The translations under genes and the position numbers were made by a program. From assembly GCA_030374805.1 (NCBI GenBank), contig JARGSG010000058.1, positions 62,001-126,000 of the forward strand: DNA of 64,000 bases, written 5' to 3'. Below are positions 10,726 through 21,757 of the stretch, one piece after another. The notes below the pieces were generated by a model. That model made no database searches and was not told the origin of the DNA. It saw only the letters and a program-made list of their open reading frames with translations. Each line of letters starts with the position of its first letter. Positions within the stretch are counted from its first letter, which is position 1. The DNA comes from Gracilaria gracilis. Lineage: Eukaryota; Rhodophyta; Florideophyceae; Gracilariales; Gracilariaceae.

Positions 10726-10806
10726 GCACCCGCCACCACTTTCGCTTCGTGCACCCGCCAGCGCTTTTGCTTCGTGCACCCGCCAGCAATTTCGCTTCGT
10801 GCACCT
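10726..10806. repeat. 25-bp tandem repeat (about 3.2 copies)
   Basis: Units start at 10726, 10751, 10776 and 10801, each beginning GCACCCGCCA (the last GCACCTCGCC) and ending TTGCTTCGT or TCGCTTCGT. The repeat lies in the GC-rich region between the MYB gene and the small plus-strand frame at 10858. It could be regulatory, but no known site is recognised. The flanking 10248-10725 is GC-rich with several overlapping open frames that look like composition artefacts. Confidence 0.75.
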
Positions 10807-10857
10807 CGCCGCCATGAGCATCGCCGCTCATAAGCGCGCTGCTCCATCGCCCCCTCC

Positions 10858-11286
10858 ATGAGCCTTTATTTGATCTCCGCCTCCATCCGCTCCGCCCCGC
10901 CCGCCCGCCAGCAGCAATGGTCGCCAGCACTCCCGCACCCGCGCGTCGTCGCCGAGCAGTCCACGCAGCAAATTACCGCCGTCGAGAACGAGCTCTTGGA
11001 CACGCTGTCCGCTCACGTCATCGCGTCCTTCGACAGGCAGGAGGCCCTTCTCAACGAGCAGCTGCATTTGATTCAGCAGCTGGGTGAAAAACTTGACGAG
11101 CTGCATCAGAAAGTCACCGCCGTTGGCGAGAAGCTCGGAAGCGAGATCGAGGATATCGCCTGTCAACTCATCGCTTCCGGTGCTTTTGGGAAAGATAAGC
11201 CTGTCGAACATGTATCCCCTCGCACTCGTTCGCGTGCCCAGCTGCGCTCATCTCGTTTGCGTACCCGCTCGACTCATCAACGCTGA
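10858..11286 (+). CDS. Hypothetical coiled-coil protein
   Basis: I do not recognise this protein of up to 142 codons. Its centre (about residues 35-105) is a regular amphipathic helix (AVENELLDTLSAHVIASFD, then repeated Leu/Gln/Glu heptads), consistent with a coiled coil. The C-terminus is Arg/Ser-rich. Upstream sequence with another ATG (about 10815) is in a different frame, so the true start is uncertain. The opposite strand is also open here, but the plus strand has the more protein-like composition. Confidence 0.35.
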   Translation: MSLYLISASIRSAPPARQQQWSPALPHPRVVAEQSTQQITAVENELLDTLSAHVIASFDRQEALLNEQLHLIQQLGEKLDELHQKVTAVGEKLGSEIEDIACQLIASGAFGKDKPVEHVSPRTRSRAQLRSSRLRTRSTHQR

Positions 11287-12116
11287 GTCCATCTATATTG
11301 GCGTAATTTGCATGCTTGGGTTGCAATGTCCTTGCATTCCAACTACAGTCGTGCTTTTCTCATCTTGTCTCTCCTGGTGCCATGCCCAACGTGCAGTGCA
11401 TCTTGAATCACCAAGTCATGCGCCTGCATATTCATTACCAGCTGCCGCCCCCTGTTTTCTGCCAAGGAGCAAATCTGCTGCCAAGATGCCTTTCGAACCT
11501 TCTTTCAGTCTCCTCAACGCATGATCAAGCTATCTCATCGATCCACAACGCCTATCAAATGAGGAGCAACGCAATCGACTCGTTGAGCTTTGACCTCAAA
11601 CAACAGCTGACCAGCGACAGGCCGCCAATGAAGTTTCCACACAACGAACAAGAACGCTCAAATCGATCACGCTTACCCTTGTACGAACAAACAGAAACCT
11701 TGTCAGGCCCGAGCTTCTGCAGTTTGAAGGTTCACACTGTGAACTTCACACATAAATTATGCCAAAATTAAAAAAGTGCACAACTGTTGAAATTGTCTGC
11801 AGCTGTTGTAAACAATGTTTATTTCATGTCCTCTGTCCTTGCCTTTTTGATAGATATTGTTCTTGGAACCAAAATCTTCAACAATCTTGTCGCGCCACCC
11901 CTAAACTGTCAGCTTGGCTCTGCTCCGCCTTTCATAATCTGTCACCGAAACTCATCGTCTTCATACGGTGTCCACAACAAGTTTATTTCCGGATTAACCT
12001 GAATAACGTGTATCGCTCAAGGACGAAGCGAGCATTCGAGCGCTGCTCATCACCGCACAGCGATCCACAAGTCTCCAGCCACATTTCACTAGCGATTGCA
12101 CCCACCGTCTGTCACG
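11287..12116. other. No supportable gene
   Basis: Open frames on the plus strand (for example 11316-11771 and 11759-12178) are long but have no domain, no repeated structure and irregular composition. The stretch immediately before 12117 is presumably the upstream region of the COG1 gene. Confidence 0.4.
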
Positions 12117-14813
12117 ATGGCAAAGCCTCAGGCCCGCGCTTCGCACGTAGTGCTCACAACGGGCTCGGTTTCATCTGAGGTAACTCATCTGTTCCGTACG
12201 AAGCGAGTGTCAGACATTCGGGCATTTGAAGCCCAAATTCGAAGCGATGCTGAAGACAAGTCTAACGCACTCCGGGACCTGCTCGGTACAAGGTACAGAG
12301 ATATTCTTACCGCTGCGGATGAAATGATCGCAATGCGTAACGCGAGTGTCAGGAGAGTGCGCGATGGTCTGCGAGATTTCACAGTATCTACGAACGGGCT
12401 TAAGCAACACTTCGCCAGCAAAGGAAATGAAAACCAGTCTGAGACTATAAACGATGACCTGGAGCCGCGAAGGGGCGTGCATGCTGTCGGATCAAGACTC
12501 AAGCATATTGTGGACTCTCCAGAAGTATTGTACGCCAACATCGAATCTGGGGAGATTTACGAAGCAGCTGTGCGATAATCGCTAGCGTTTGAAAATTATA
12601 AACAGGTGACGAGTACGTCTGGATTGGAAGGAGTGGCAAATAGGTTTGCCGAACTCCAATGGAAGCAAGTGAACGGTTTTAGGGATCAGATTTTGGAAGC
12701 AGCAGAGAAGAAGCTTCAAACCTCTGGTCATACATCTCAAGAGTATGCACGCGTGTTTGTGTCTCTTATCCTTCTCTCGGAAAATCGTGACATCGTGGCC
12801 ATTCTCGACGGAATGTTGGCGAGTAGAACTGGATTGATTTGGAATGAGGATCAAGGGAAACAGTATTCCGATGTTTATTTGCAAATGAAACGAATAGCTT
12901 CTCTTGTACGTGAAACTATCTCATGCGTGTCCGACATGTTTTGGGGGGAAAACGGTGCCCAAACTCTGTTGCTCGGTGTTAACGACCAAGCCATAGAGGA
13001 AGTTTCCAGACTGAAAGATAATGGTGCCTTAAGCATCGCATGTACCGCTTGGACCCGAAATGTAAGGGGTTGGTTGGAGGAACGCGGCAACTCAATTCTT
13101 GCGAGCGCTGAGACGTCTCGCCAGATTGCAGATACTTTACGTGCGATCGATGATGCCTTCGATTACGATCAATGGGAAAGTGACTGTCACAAAGCCTTGA
13201 AAAAGTCTCCAAGTTTTGTGTTTGACATATTTAAGCCCTTTATTAGAGACAGAGCTGGGGTTGTTGCACGAGAATGTATAGAACGAACAGTGAACAAAGT
13301 CTTGGAAGATATCGAAGGGGCCTGGGGTGACATTGAAACCCGTGCTCATGCGGGAAAAAAAATTTGGGCGGTCATCTCAGGGAAATCGGTAGGTCCAAGC
13401 ATCATCACACAGGAAACGAGTAGTAGTGGGTCTCAGAGGTCGGAAAGTATGGAGATAGCTCAAATTCTTTCGTCTAACGGACAGGTCGCAGAAGCGCTTG
13501 GTACCTTTGATAAGTCTGTGAGGGAGGCAGTTGCAGATGTCCAAGTTCTAACAAAACGAATACCTGCTGTTTCTGAAGACTTTGTCCGATCAGTGAGGTC
13601 AAGTCTTCCACGAATTTTAAGCAGTCTGAAGGAGCGGCTAGGTTCTATCCCCACTGATGCATCAAGTGATCGTCTAAGGAAAGATGAGTCATCTTATCAT
13701 GTTTTTGGATGTACTCTGTTTGTGGCTTGGTTATCTACCGCATTTAGAAATGCTGAAGGCGTGAGAAGAGCATACCAATTTGCTAAATATGGCAAGTGAG
13801 CAGAAGAGGATCTAGAAGCCTACAAGGATTTCCAGCAGACGGCAGAACAGCTGTGTTCAGCAGCGTGCAGTGTATGGGCAAGACTTCTTGTTCTACAGGT
13901 GGCAGAGAAGCTACTCGCTGAGCTTGTCTCCGTGAAATATCACGAAGTCAAGATGGGTTGGTCGTCGAGTATTACCTCGAATAAGCTCAAAGAACAGCGC
14001 AATGACGAAGAGCCACCGCAGTATCCCACCACTGCTTCGACAGCATTGACAAACTTCCTTTTGCAAGTTAACACCGCCGCAAATCGAGCTGGTGGCTTTG
14101 CGCTCCCGCGGGAGGCAATTTCCCACCTTCAAAGGGAGATTATCAAGATGTCAATTCGATCGTATAAAGCGGGATTGGGCACTGAATCCAGAACCACGAG
14201 AAAACCGAGTACTGTAACCACCGATGGGCCTGAAGGAAAGAGAGACGCAATGATGATGCAGATGTTGTTTGACGTACAAGTTGTGCAGCATATTTTCTGT
14301 GACATGGGGAAAGGGCCTGCATCTATTTCCGATGAAGAGAATGAACTGAACAATCTAAAGTCTTCGATTTCTTCGATGGTGGATCCGAATGCTTTAAGTA
14401 ATTGCAGAGCGTCACTTCAAGAAGCTGTATTGAATTATGCTTCCCGAACCTGCGTTTTGCTCGGTCTACTTGTGCAGCTCACACCTGGTGAAGGCCTGCA
14501 AGTCAAGGGTTCTCATTCTGCGAAGAGCGCGAAGACATCAAGCAACCTTGTTGCACTTGCCAAAACAGTCCCGCGTTTCACATACCTTCCAGCACCTATG
14601 CCTTCATCTTACTCAATAACTGTAGAAGCCCCAGGCGGCCTCAACACAAAAGCAATGGGAATGCTGCGAAACCAGGTGAGCAGCACAGCAGCAACCACGC
14701 ATAGAAAGAGGGATCCGGAGTCGTCTGTAGCAGACTACGCATCCAAGGTGACAGAAAGTGTTGGCCGATTTGGCAGAGGGTTCTTCGAATCTTTCACAAG
14801 GAAGGTTACATAA
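12117..14813 (+). pseudogene. COG1: COG complex subunit 1 (COG1), interrupted by two stops
   Basis: COG1 is a subunit of the conserved oligomeric Golgi tethering complex, which directs retrograde vesicle traffic at the Golgi. The N-terminal signature is clear: VTHLFRTKRVSDIRAFEAQI followed by LRDLLGTRYRDILTAADEM, matching the EIR...RYRDLI.AADTI pattern of COG1. The 899-codon reading frame runs uninterrupted except for TAA at 12576-12578 and TGA at 13797-13799. All three segments lie in one frame, and protein sense continues across both stops. The length is close to the family norm (about 900-1000). The start ATG at 12117 (MAKPQARASHV) is the first in frame. There are no introns. Two isolated nonsense codons in an otherwise intact frame suggest recent inactivation or base errors. 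A decayed partial duplicate of the 3' half lies just downstream. Confidence 0.8.
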
Positions 14814-15116
14814 TTGTAAATTCATCAATGTATCTTCATAGTTTAGTTCGGCTTTTTCTATACTAGCTGGGTTCATCAGAGCAGAATGATGACAAAGTAT
14901 ATATGGATTCACAAGCCCAGCAAGACAGACATGGATGAAGAAATCTATCTGGTCACCAGTGCCGCGTACTGCAATCCCTGCTAGAGGAGTCTTAAGATCC
15001 ATTGGCATGCGAACGCCCAAATGGTCGCATGAGCTGCGTCCATCATTGCTACGAATGAGATGTGGGTCTCGCGTGATTCAGCTTTGATGATGCCTAATAA
15101 CCAAAACGTCGCATCA

Positions 15117-15560
15117 GTCTGCATTTAGAACTGTTGAACGCGTGAGAAGATCGTACCATCGGTACTATTTTTCTGAGTATCGGAAGTCAACAGCAGGATA
15201 GTTACAAAGATGTCCAGCGTCCGGCAACCTTGATGCACAAGCCCAAATTGTCCTGCGTTTCACTTACCTTCGACAACCTATGTCATCATCTTGCTCCGTA
15301 ACTGTACGAGCCCAGGGCGCCCTCACACGAAAACGATGGGAATACTGCACAATCAAGGTGGCAGCAGAGCAATAAAGGGATCCGCGGTCGTCTGTTGTAT
15401 CTAGACCATGCATCGAAGGTGACAGAGAATCCTGGCCGATTTAGCAGAGGCTTCTTCGAACCTTCACAAAAGGGATACATAATCGTAAACTGGTCAAAAT
15501 GGTTTGACCTCTTAATAGTTTTAGTTGGGTTTTCCTTAAGTAAGCTGTGTTCATCTAAGA
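15117..15560 (+). pseudogene. Decayed partial duplicate of COG1 3' sequence
   Basis: Two blocks match the upstream COG1 copy. 15117-15213 resembles about 13738-13850 (GCATTTAGAACTGTTGAACG against GCATTTAGAAATGCTGAAGG). 15257-15560 resembles about 14576-14880, including the 3' end of the frame and trailing sequence (ACCTTCGACAACCTATG, AGGTGACAGAGAATCCTGGC, GGCTTCTTCGAACC). Between them about 700 bases of the parent are missing. Many substitutions and indels destroy the frame. It is a tandem partial gene duplication that has decayed. The spacers 14814-15116 and 15561-15736 contain no gene. Confidence 0.7.
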
Positions 15561-15736
15561 AGCAGAGAACGAAGTAGAGTTAGCAGAATTGCGTCCTAAC
15601 ACTTCAGTTGCACTACAGGTCATGTTAATTGCTTCCAATCTTGGTGCATCAAGGTTTTGATGACCAGAGACCGCCAACCACATTCGACATTTGTTATGCC
15701 TGATGAAATGTAGACTCTCTAGTTTTGAAATGGACT

Positions 15737-16373
15737 TCAATCCCTTATCATGGCACTTTCCACATCGACTAATTCCTCTGAGCCTTTGTTATTTCTCTTC
15801 GGAAGCTTTGCAGGACATTGCATCCCTGCTCGCTGACTCTGTGCCCATGCGTGAGGCCCACAATCTTCGCCTATCTCCTTCAATTGAGACTCTGATTTGA
15901 GTGAAGGGTCGGAGAATCCTAGGGAGTTTCCATTCCTGCTCCTGTTTGCCCTCCTGCCGTTAACATGAGAGGAACTTGAGCTTTCTTGGTCACGGGCACT
16001 CATTCTCTCCATGTCCGCCTCATCTCTATCACTCCCTGCGGGTCAACTATTCCCCTCTGTCTCGTGTACTTGTTCTTCACGCTCTGCTCTTTCATCAATA
16101 GTTCCCGCAATAACTTCCCGCACATTAGGAATCTGTTTTCGACTCAACTTGATGCCCATTGTCTTCGACAGAAGCTCCCAAATATTCGCAGCTACTTCAT
16201 CCTCTTCCAGATCCATAGTTCCAGCGTCATTTGCTTTGCTTCCTGCGACACTTCCTTCTGTCATGGTTTCAGGGGATGTTTGACTCCCTGTGTCAGAAAG
16301 TTTAAGAGACTGGCCTTCTAATATGAGACCTTTACGGGCAGGTAACGGATCCTCTTCATCTACATCCTCACCG
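15737..16373 (-). pseudogene. Probable frameshifted tail of the secreted Cys-rich protein gene
   Basis: Immediately downstream of the 16374-16775 frame, another minus-strand frame is open. It begins in an acidic stretch (DGEDVDEEDPLPARKGL), continues through a helical, Glu-rich region, meets a TGA at 16043-16045, and carries on in the same frame to 15737 with a Ser/Arg-rich segment. It has no start of its own near its 5' edge. I infer that a one-base shift near 16390-16410 separated it from the signal-peptide frame. No domain is recognised. A separate small gene starting at the Met codon at 16264 is the alternative. Confidence 0.35.
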
Positions 16374-16775
16374 TCACGAACCTGTTCTCTTTCTTCCTTT
16401 TCGACCTCGTCCTCTTCTCAAAATTCTTTTGAGATGAGCCTTAGTCTTGATTCGAAAGCACAACCCTTCTTTGCATTCCAGACCAACCCCACAAACGTAC
16501 AGTGGCGGTTTGCACTCTTCGCCAAGTGTTCTCACATGGACTTTGAATTCTGGTTTACCATCATCGTCTTCACGTTCCAAATTCGCCGTAAGCGCAGAAT
16601 CAACATCAACGGCTCCTGCACTCGGGTAATCAGGATTGAAATGCTCACAACAAAAAATCTGTTTGTCCGGTGACAGTGGTTTTCCCTTCCCGCAACCCAT
16701 CATCCTGGCTATGGGCGCCCCTAACGCACATTTGTAGACCAACACAATAAATAAGATGCAGGTGAAGCGAGTCAT
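16374..16775 (-). CDS. Small secreted cysteine-rich protein
   Basis: The 133-codon frame starts with a textbook signal peptide: a short N-region, a hydrophobic core TCILFIVLVYKCALG and an Ala-Pro cleavage region at about residues 19-22. The mature part contains eight or so cysteines, including a CC pair and the cluster LGEECKPPLYVCGVGLECK near residues 85-105, ending in a basic tail (RRGRGRKGRK). The cysteine pattern recalls small disulfide-knotted secreted domains, but I do not assign a family. The start ATG at 16775 is preceded by a TATA-like element about 40 bases upstream. The basic C-terminus may be continued by a frameshifted acidic tail downstream. Confidence 0.65.
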   Translation of the reverse strand: MTRFTCILFIVLVYKCALGAPIARMMGCGKGKPLSPDKQIFCCEHFNPDYPSAGAVDVDSALTANLEREDDDGKPEFKVHVRTLGEECKPPLYVCGVGLECKEGLCFRIKTKAHLKRILRRGRGRKGRKRTGS

Positions 16776-16814
16776 GTTCGATTACCAACGAGCTTCGAAA
16801 CCACTGTGGAAAAC

Positions 16815-16822
16815 TATATAGA
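16815..16822 (-). promoter_or_regulatory. TATA-box-like element
   Basis: CTATATAG, a palindromic TATA-like octamer, lies about 40 bases upstream of the start codon at 16775 on the minus strand. The position suits a core promoter with a very short 5' leader. No other core elements were identified. Bases 16823-17371 contain no supportable gene. Confidence 0.4.
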
Positions 16823-17371
16823 GGCTTCAAGTCTGTTCTTGTCTTCTCAAACTCGCACCTACCTTCTTGGTCGAGACCCACCACCATCCATGTACAGACC
16901 ACGATGGCTATATTACATTCAACTCTTGCATCCAGACTAGGTCGTCTAGGAAGTACACAAATTCGCGCGTGTCAAATACTCAATTCAGGATAGCGTACAC
17001 ATTCCACAAGTCTGACAGCAGTACTTCGCATGAGCTAAACATGAAGCTCCATGAGCTCACGTCGCTTTCGTCGAGTCCCCGGACGGTGAGCTGGGGCCCC
17101 CAAGGTTTTCCGGTTTCAGAGTTAAATTCTACCCCATTCAGTCAGCGCAACTCATGACAACATGATAATCCTTGGAAATTGAAATGGAAACAATAGCATC
17201 TCATGCGGTCAGCATCTGGATGCAACGTCACGTTGAGTAACTGGGGAAGCGCACCGAATGGAGTGATGCAATGCCCCTCTTTCAGAAACCATGCCAACAG
17301 CACTCACAGTGTATGTACCAAGGGTACAACGGTACCAACGCTGCCTCTCTAGACACCCATTGACCAACTCT

Positions 17372-18202
17372 TCAATCACGGTTTGTGGTTTTAGCATGGT
17401 CCACCAATAAGTAAGACACATTTTCAAAGTCGTACAGGATTGGGTTGTATCCATCTTGGCACGTACTCCTGTCTATCTCTTGCTTGGTAGCGTACTCCTC
17501 AAAGAAATCTCGCTGTTTCATGACAACCCCTGAGAAGTCTTCTTCTTTTCTGAAGAAAGATGCGAGACCGCGTGCGAGCGCTTGGAAATCAGTAGGAAAC
17601 ATTATATCAACGTTCCCAAATGGGGAGGAATGAACATCATCGTACACAACCGCAGCCCCTCCGCGTACACTCTGCACGACTGGGGCGTTAAGCCCTGGCA
17701 TAGCTCCTGGAAAACTGTCAAAGTCGGCTAGTGTCAAGTGAGCGCGAGGTAGCGCTGCTACGAGGGTCTTTAACAACAAGAACGAGGCCGTCGGAACCCA
17801 TATGTTACGGCTTCCACCGCCGATTGCAATTTCAAATCGCTCTTGCATTGCAGTTCTCCAAGTTTGCGCCGGGGTGTTTTCCAGTATCCCGTATGTCTCA
17901 ATGGTGGACAAGATCTGTTGGTCAGTACATTCGGACCACTGCATATGCCGATGTCCGTTTTCGATGGAAACTACTTCAGCTTGCTCGAGCATTTCTCCGT
18001 CACGCACAAGATCGTGTGGCATATTGTCCAGCACTTCAGTGGCGATTACGTGACAATGACCTTCAATCTGCAGACGTACGCAAAAGCGCAAAACGTTTTT
18101 CTTCGTGTCCAATTGTGTTGAGCGCAGTTCGGTAGATTCTGTTTCGTCCGTTCTTGGAGAGCGTAAACGTGTCTGCGTTAAATTGTTCTTTGTCATTGGC
18201 AC
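17372..18202 (-). pseudogene. NDUFAF7/MidA-like (DUF185) methyltransferase, N-terminal half missing
   Basis: The frame carries the C-terminal half of the MidA/NDUFAF7 SAM-dependent arginine methyltransferase family, mitochondrial proteins required for complex I assembly. ATEVLDNMPHDLV corresponds to the conserved catalytic-side motif. ALPRAHLTLADFDSFPGAMPG with LNAPVVQ, and GNVDIMFPTDFQALARG, are family hallmarks in the correct order. The expected N-terminal Rossmann motif I with its Gly-rich SAM loop is absent. Only about 40 weakly conserved residues precede ATEVLDN, and the region up to the divergent COPI gene (18203-18727) contains no such domain in any frame. The gene is thus 5'-truncated or its first exon lies elsewhere. 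The C-terminus near YDFENVSYLLVDH is about where the family ends. Confidence 0.65.
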
Positions 18203-18727
18203 TTTCCGTGGTTAGCACCGGAAGTCGTGAAGGCATGGGGGGGCTACGGGAGACGGAGAAGACTCTTCTCCTGTCTCGGAAGAGCGACAATTGTATTCCG
18301 TGAAAGTTTTGAACAATTTTGTAAAAGTTGGCGGCGTTTCCCCGCTCTGCAAAGCGATTGATCCATTCATGGTGTCAGCCGGGTGTTTATTCACAAGCGT
18401 GCACGCACTGTGCACGCACTGTGCCGCTCCCTCCCGTCACAGCCGCCCCGCTCCCTCCCCGTGCCGATCGTCCGCGCTGCCACCGCGCCGTCCTCTCGTC
18501 GCGAGCGCCTCGCCGTTGACGCCATTTCCTCCACCCCGTAACTTTCATCCCCAAGCCACTCGCATCTCAATTATTGCGCTTCTCAGGCGAACAGCGCAGC
18601 GTCGTGCCGCTCATAAACTTTCGCTTTTCCCGTCTGCTCCCGTTTAGTATTTTGCTTCCACCGCTCTTTTGTCGTTCACGTTCTTGCTGGTTGTGTTCAC
18701 GGCGTGCGTGCACGCTGTTCTTTCGAT

Positions 18728-21700
18728 ATGTTGACTAAGTTTTAGACTAAGAGTAATCGCGTCAAGGGTCTGGCTTTCCATCCGACTCTTCCGTGGATCC
18801 TAGCCAGCTTACACAATGGCGCCATTCAGTTATGGGACTATCGTATGGGAACTCTCATAGATCGATTCGGTGAGCATGAGGGTCCTGTGCGTGGCATCGA
18901 TTTCCACAGATCCCAGCCCCTGTTCATGTCTGGGGGGGATGACTACAAGATCAAGGTATCGAATTATAAACTAAGGAGATGCGTCTTTACGTTAATCGGC
19001 CATTTGGATTACATCCGAACTGTATACTTTCACCATGAGAGTCCCTGGATTGTTTCCGCCAGTGATGATCAGACCGTGCGTTTCTGGAACTGGCCGAATC
19101 GCTCTTGCCTAGCAGTCCTTACTGGACACTCGCATTACTGCATGTCCGCCATGTTCTCTCCGAACGAAGACCTTGTCGTCTCCGCCTCCTTCGACCAGAC
19201 TATTCGTGTGTGGGATGTATCATCCCTCCGCCAGAAGTCTGTTCGTCGAACCGATGTAATGTCGCAAGTCCGTGGTCAGCTGCCCGCAGCCGTCAACGCT
19301 GATTTGTTCGGTGGCACTGATGCATTTGTCAAGTACGTATTGGAAGGGCACACGCGTGGAGTGAACTGGGCTTCATTCCATCCCACTCTCCCTCTCATTG
19401 TTTCTGGAGCTGACGACCGTCAGGTCAAGTTGTGGCGCGTGTCAGATACCAAAGCATGGGAGTTGGATACATTCAGGGGACATCTGAACAATGTCTCATG
19501 CGCCATCTTCCATCCTCGTAAGGAACCCGTCATCACGGACTCGGAGGATAAGACCATCCGTGTATGGGATCTGAACCGTCGCACTTTTTTACATACTTTC
19601 CGGAGAGACTCAGACCGCTTTTGGATCCTTGCTGTTCACCCAACCATTAATCTTATCGCAGCGGGGCATGATAGCGGTATGCTAGTCTTTAAGTTGGAGC
19701 GTGAGCGTCCCGCGTATCAAGCCACAGAGCAGTCCCTAATACACACGAAAGACCGCTTCTTGCGGATGCTCGACTTCAATAATGGCCGGGATATGCAGAT
19801 GGTTGCTATGCGCCAGGCGACCACAAGTATTTTTGATACCGTCGGAGCCATGGGTATGGAAGGCTTTGGCGGCGGTAGCTCCTTGTTTGGAATGCCGCAG
19901 TCAAGCGGTCCCAACAGCGCTCATCAACCACCTGCGCGCTCAATGTCCTACAACGCTGCGGAGCACGCTGTGATTCTGAACCATGATGCAGATGGGTGCA
20001 CCTACGAACTGTACACAAATCTGCCCCGTATGGGACAGACTGGTGCAGACACAATTGGCGAGCCCAGAAAGGGAACAGGTGTTTCTGCAGTGTTTGTTGG
20101 ACTCAATCGCTTTGCCACCCTGGATAAGGGCAAGGAGATAGTTGTCAGAGATCTACGCAATCATGTTACAAAGAGAGTTCCCATATCTATTTCTTGAGCA
20201 GACTGGCTCTTCGGAGCTGGTTCTGGATATGTACTTGTCCGTGCTGACGGCAAGGTTGTTTTGGTGGATCTCCAACAAAGGAAGCAAGTTTCAGAGGTGG
20301 CTGCGCATGCGAACTACGCTGTATGGTCCGAAGACAATAAGAGGGTTGCCCTACTTGGCAAGCATGTCATCGTACTCTGTACCTCAAAACTTGATCATCT
20401 TTCCACTGTCCATGAAATAATCCGATTCAAGTCAGCTGCCTGGGATGATTCTGATGTGCTGCTGTACACGACCCTGAATCATCTGAAGTACTGCCTGCCT
20501 AACGGTGATAGTAGTATTGTTTCAACTCTTCAACAACCTATCTATTTGACCCGAGTGCGTGGCCCAGCTGTTTGCTACCTCGACCGTGAAGCTACCCCTG
20601 GCATTCTATCGATTGATCCTACTGAGTACGCCTTTAAGCTTCTTCTCCTGCGCAAACGATACGACGATGTGAAGAGGATGATTTCCCAGAACAGATTGAA
20701 GGGACAGTCGATTATCTCTTACTTGCAGAAGAAAGGATTGCCCGAGGTAGCTCTACATTTTTATGAAGGATGAGAAGTCTCGCCTTGCCCAGGCATTGGA
20801 TTCTGGTGCCATTGAAACGGCTCTCGAAGCTGCTGAAGCTATCGGCGATAACGACGCATTCCGCAGACTGGCCTCTGCAGCTCTGAAACAGGGTAACTTG
20901 GAAGTGTTTGAACTGTGTTTACAGCGAACTAAGGATCTCGACAGACTTGCCTTCCTGTATGTTCTGACAGGGAACTTTGAAAAGCTGGCCAAGGTGGGAA
21001 AGATTGCTGATGCGCGTGGAAACCTTGCGGCTCGCTTCCAGATAAGTATGTATCTTGGCGACGTGGAGGGCAGAATCTCGGTGTTAAGGGATTGCGGACA
21101 AGTGGCGATGGCCAAGCTCACCGCGAAGGGTCACGGTATGACAGAGGATCTGGAAGAACTAGGAGGCTGGGACGATTCAGAAGTTACTGTAGACCCATCT
21201 TGGTCAGAAGGTGAATTGATTATCCCACCAACGCCTGTCGGCACGGACGAGATGATTTGGCCGCATCTGCCAGTGGCACCAGGCCTGTTTAGCAGAGACC
21301 CTGGTGCAGAAGGAGACTTTGAAGAACCTACTGGTGACTACTACGAGGACGCCGCTGCGTTTGAAGCATCTGAGAGGGATGCGGCTTGGGACAAGGACGA
21401 GGAACCAGCAGGTGCCCCTGTTGATCTGTTTGCAGTTGGACTGTCTACCGAAGACACGGCAGCGAACGGTGACGACGCGTGGGGAGGCGACTTTGACCTT
21501 GATGTTTCAGGTCTGGGCGGCGACGGCTTTGGCGACGCTGAAGAGGAGAATGAGTTCGCTGACGACTTTGGGCGCGGGGCTGGTGGTAAGAAGGGCAGCG
21601 AATTATTATGTGGCACCTACAGCTGGACCTGGAGCAGCGGCGCAGTGGAAGAAAAATGGGAAGCTTGCGGGAGAGCTTGTTGCGGCGGAGTTGAGCGAAG

Positions 21701-21757
21701 TTCGATATGGCAGCTGAATTCGTCCTGAACCATTTGCTTACTATTGCAAGGCGGTAA
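18728..21757 (+). pseudogene. COPA: Coatomer subunit alpha (COPI), interrupted and 3'-truncated
   Basis: Unmistakable alpha-COP: the near-universal N-terminus MLTKF-TKS is followed by WD40 repeats ([56 protein letters not shown]). The central solenoid follows (IDPTEYAFKLLLLRKRYDDV, GQSIISYLQKKGLPEVALHF), then the acidic linker. Alpha-COP binds dilysine cargo and forms part of the COPI cage on Golgi vesicles. Defects: TAG at 18743-18745 exactly where the family has Glu6; TGA at 20195-20197; a one-base insertion in the T run at 20758-20762; frameshifts near 21597 and 21690. After LTIARR the frame ends at 21755-21757, so the roughly 300-residue C-terminal epsilon-COP-binding domain is missing. 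One WD tryptophan is Ser ([11 protein letters not shown]). A GTAAGT donor-like site follows at 21754, but no later exon is seen. Confidence 0.9.

Noticed and set aside
12576-14000. Introns as the explanation for the COG1 and COPA stops
   Set aside because: Protein sense continues on both sides within a few codons in the same frame, leaving no room for an intron with splice sites.
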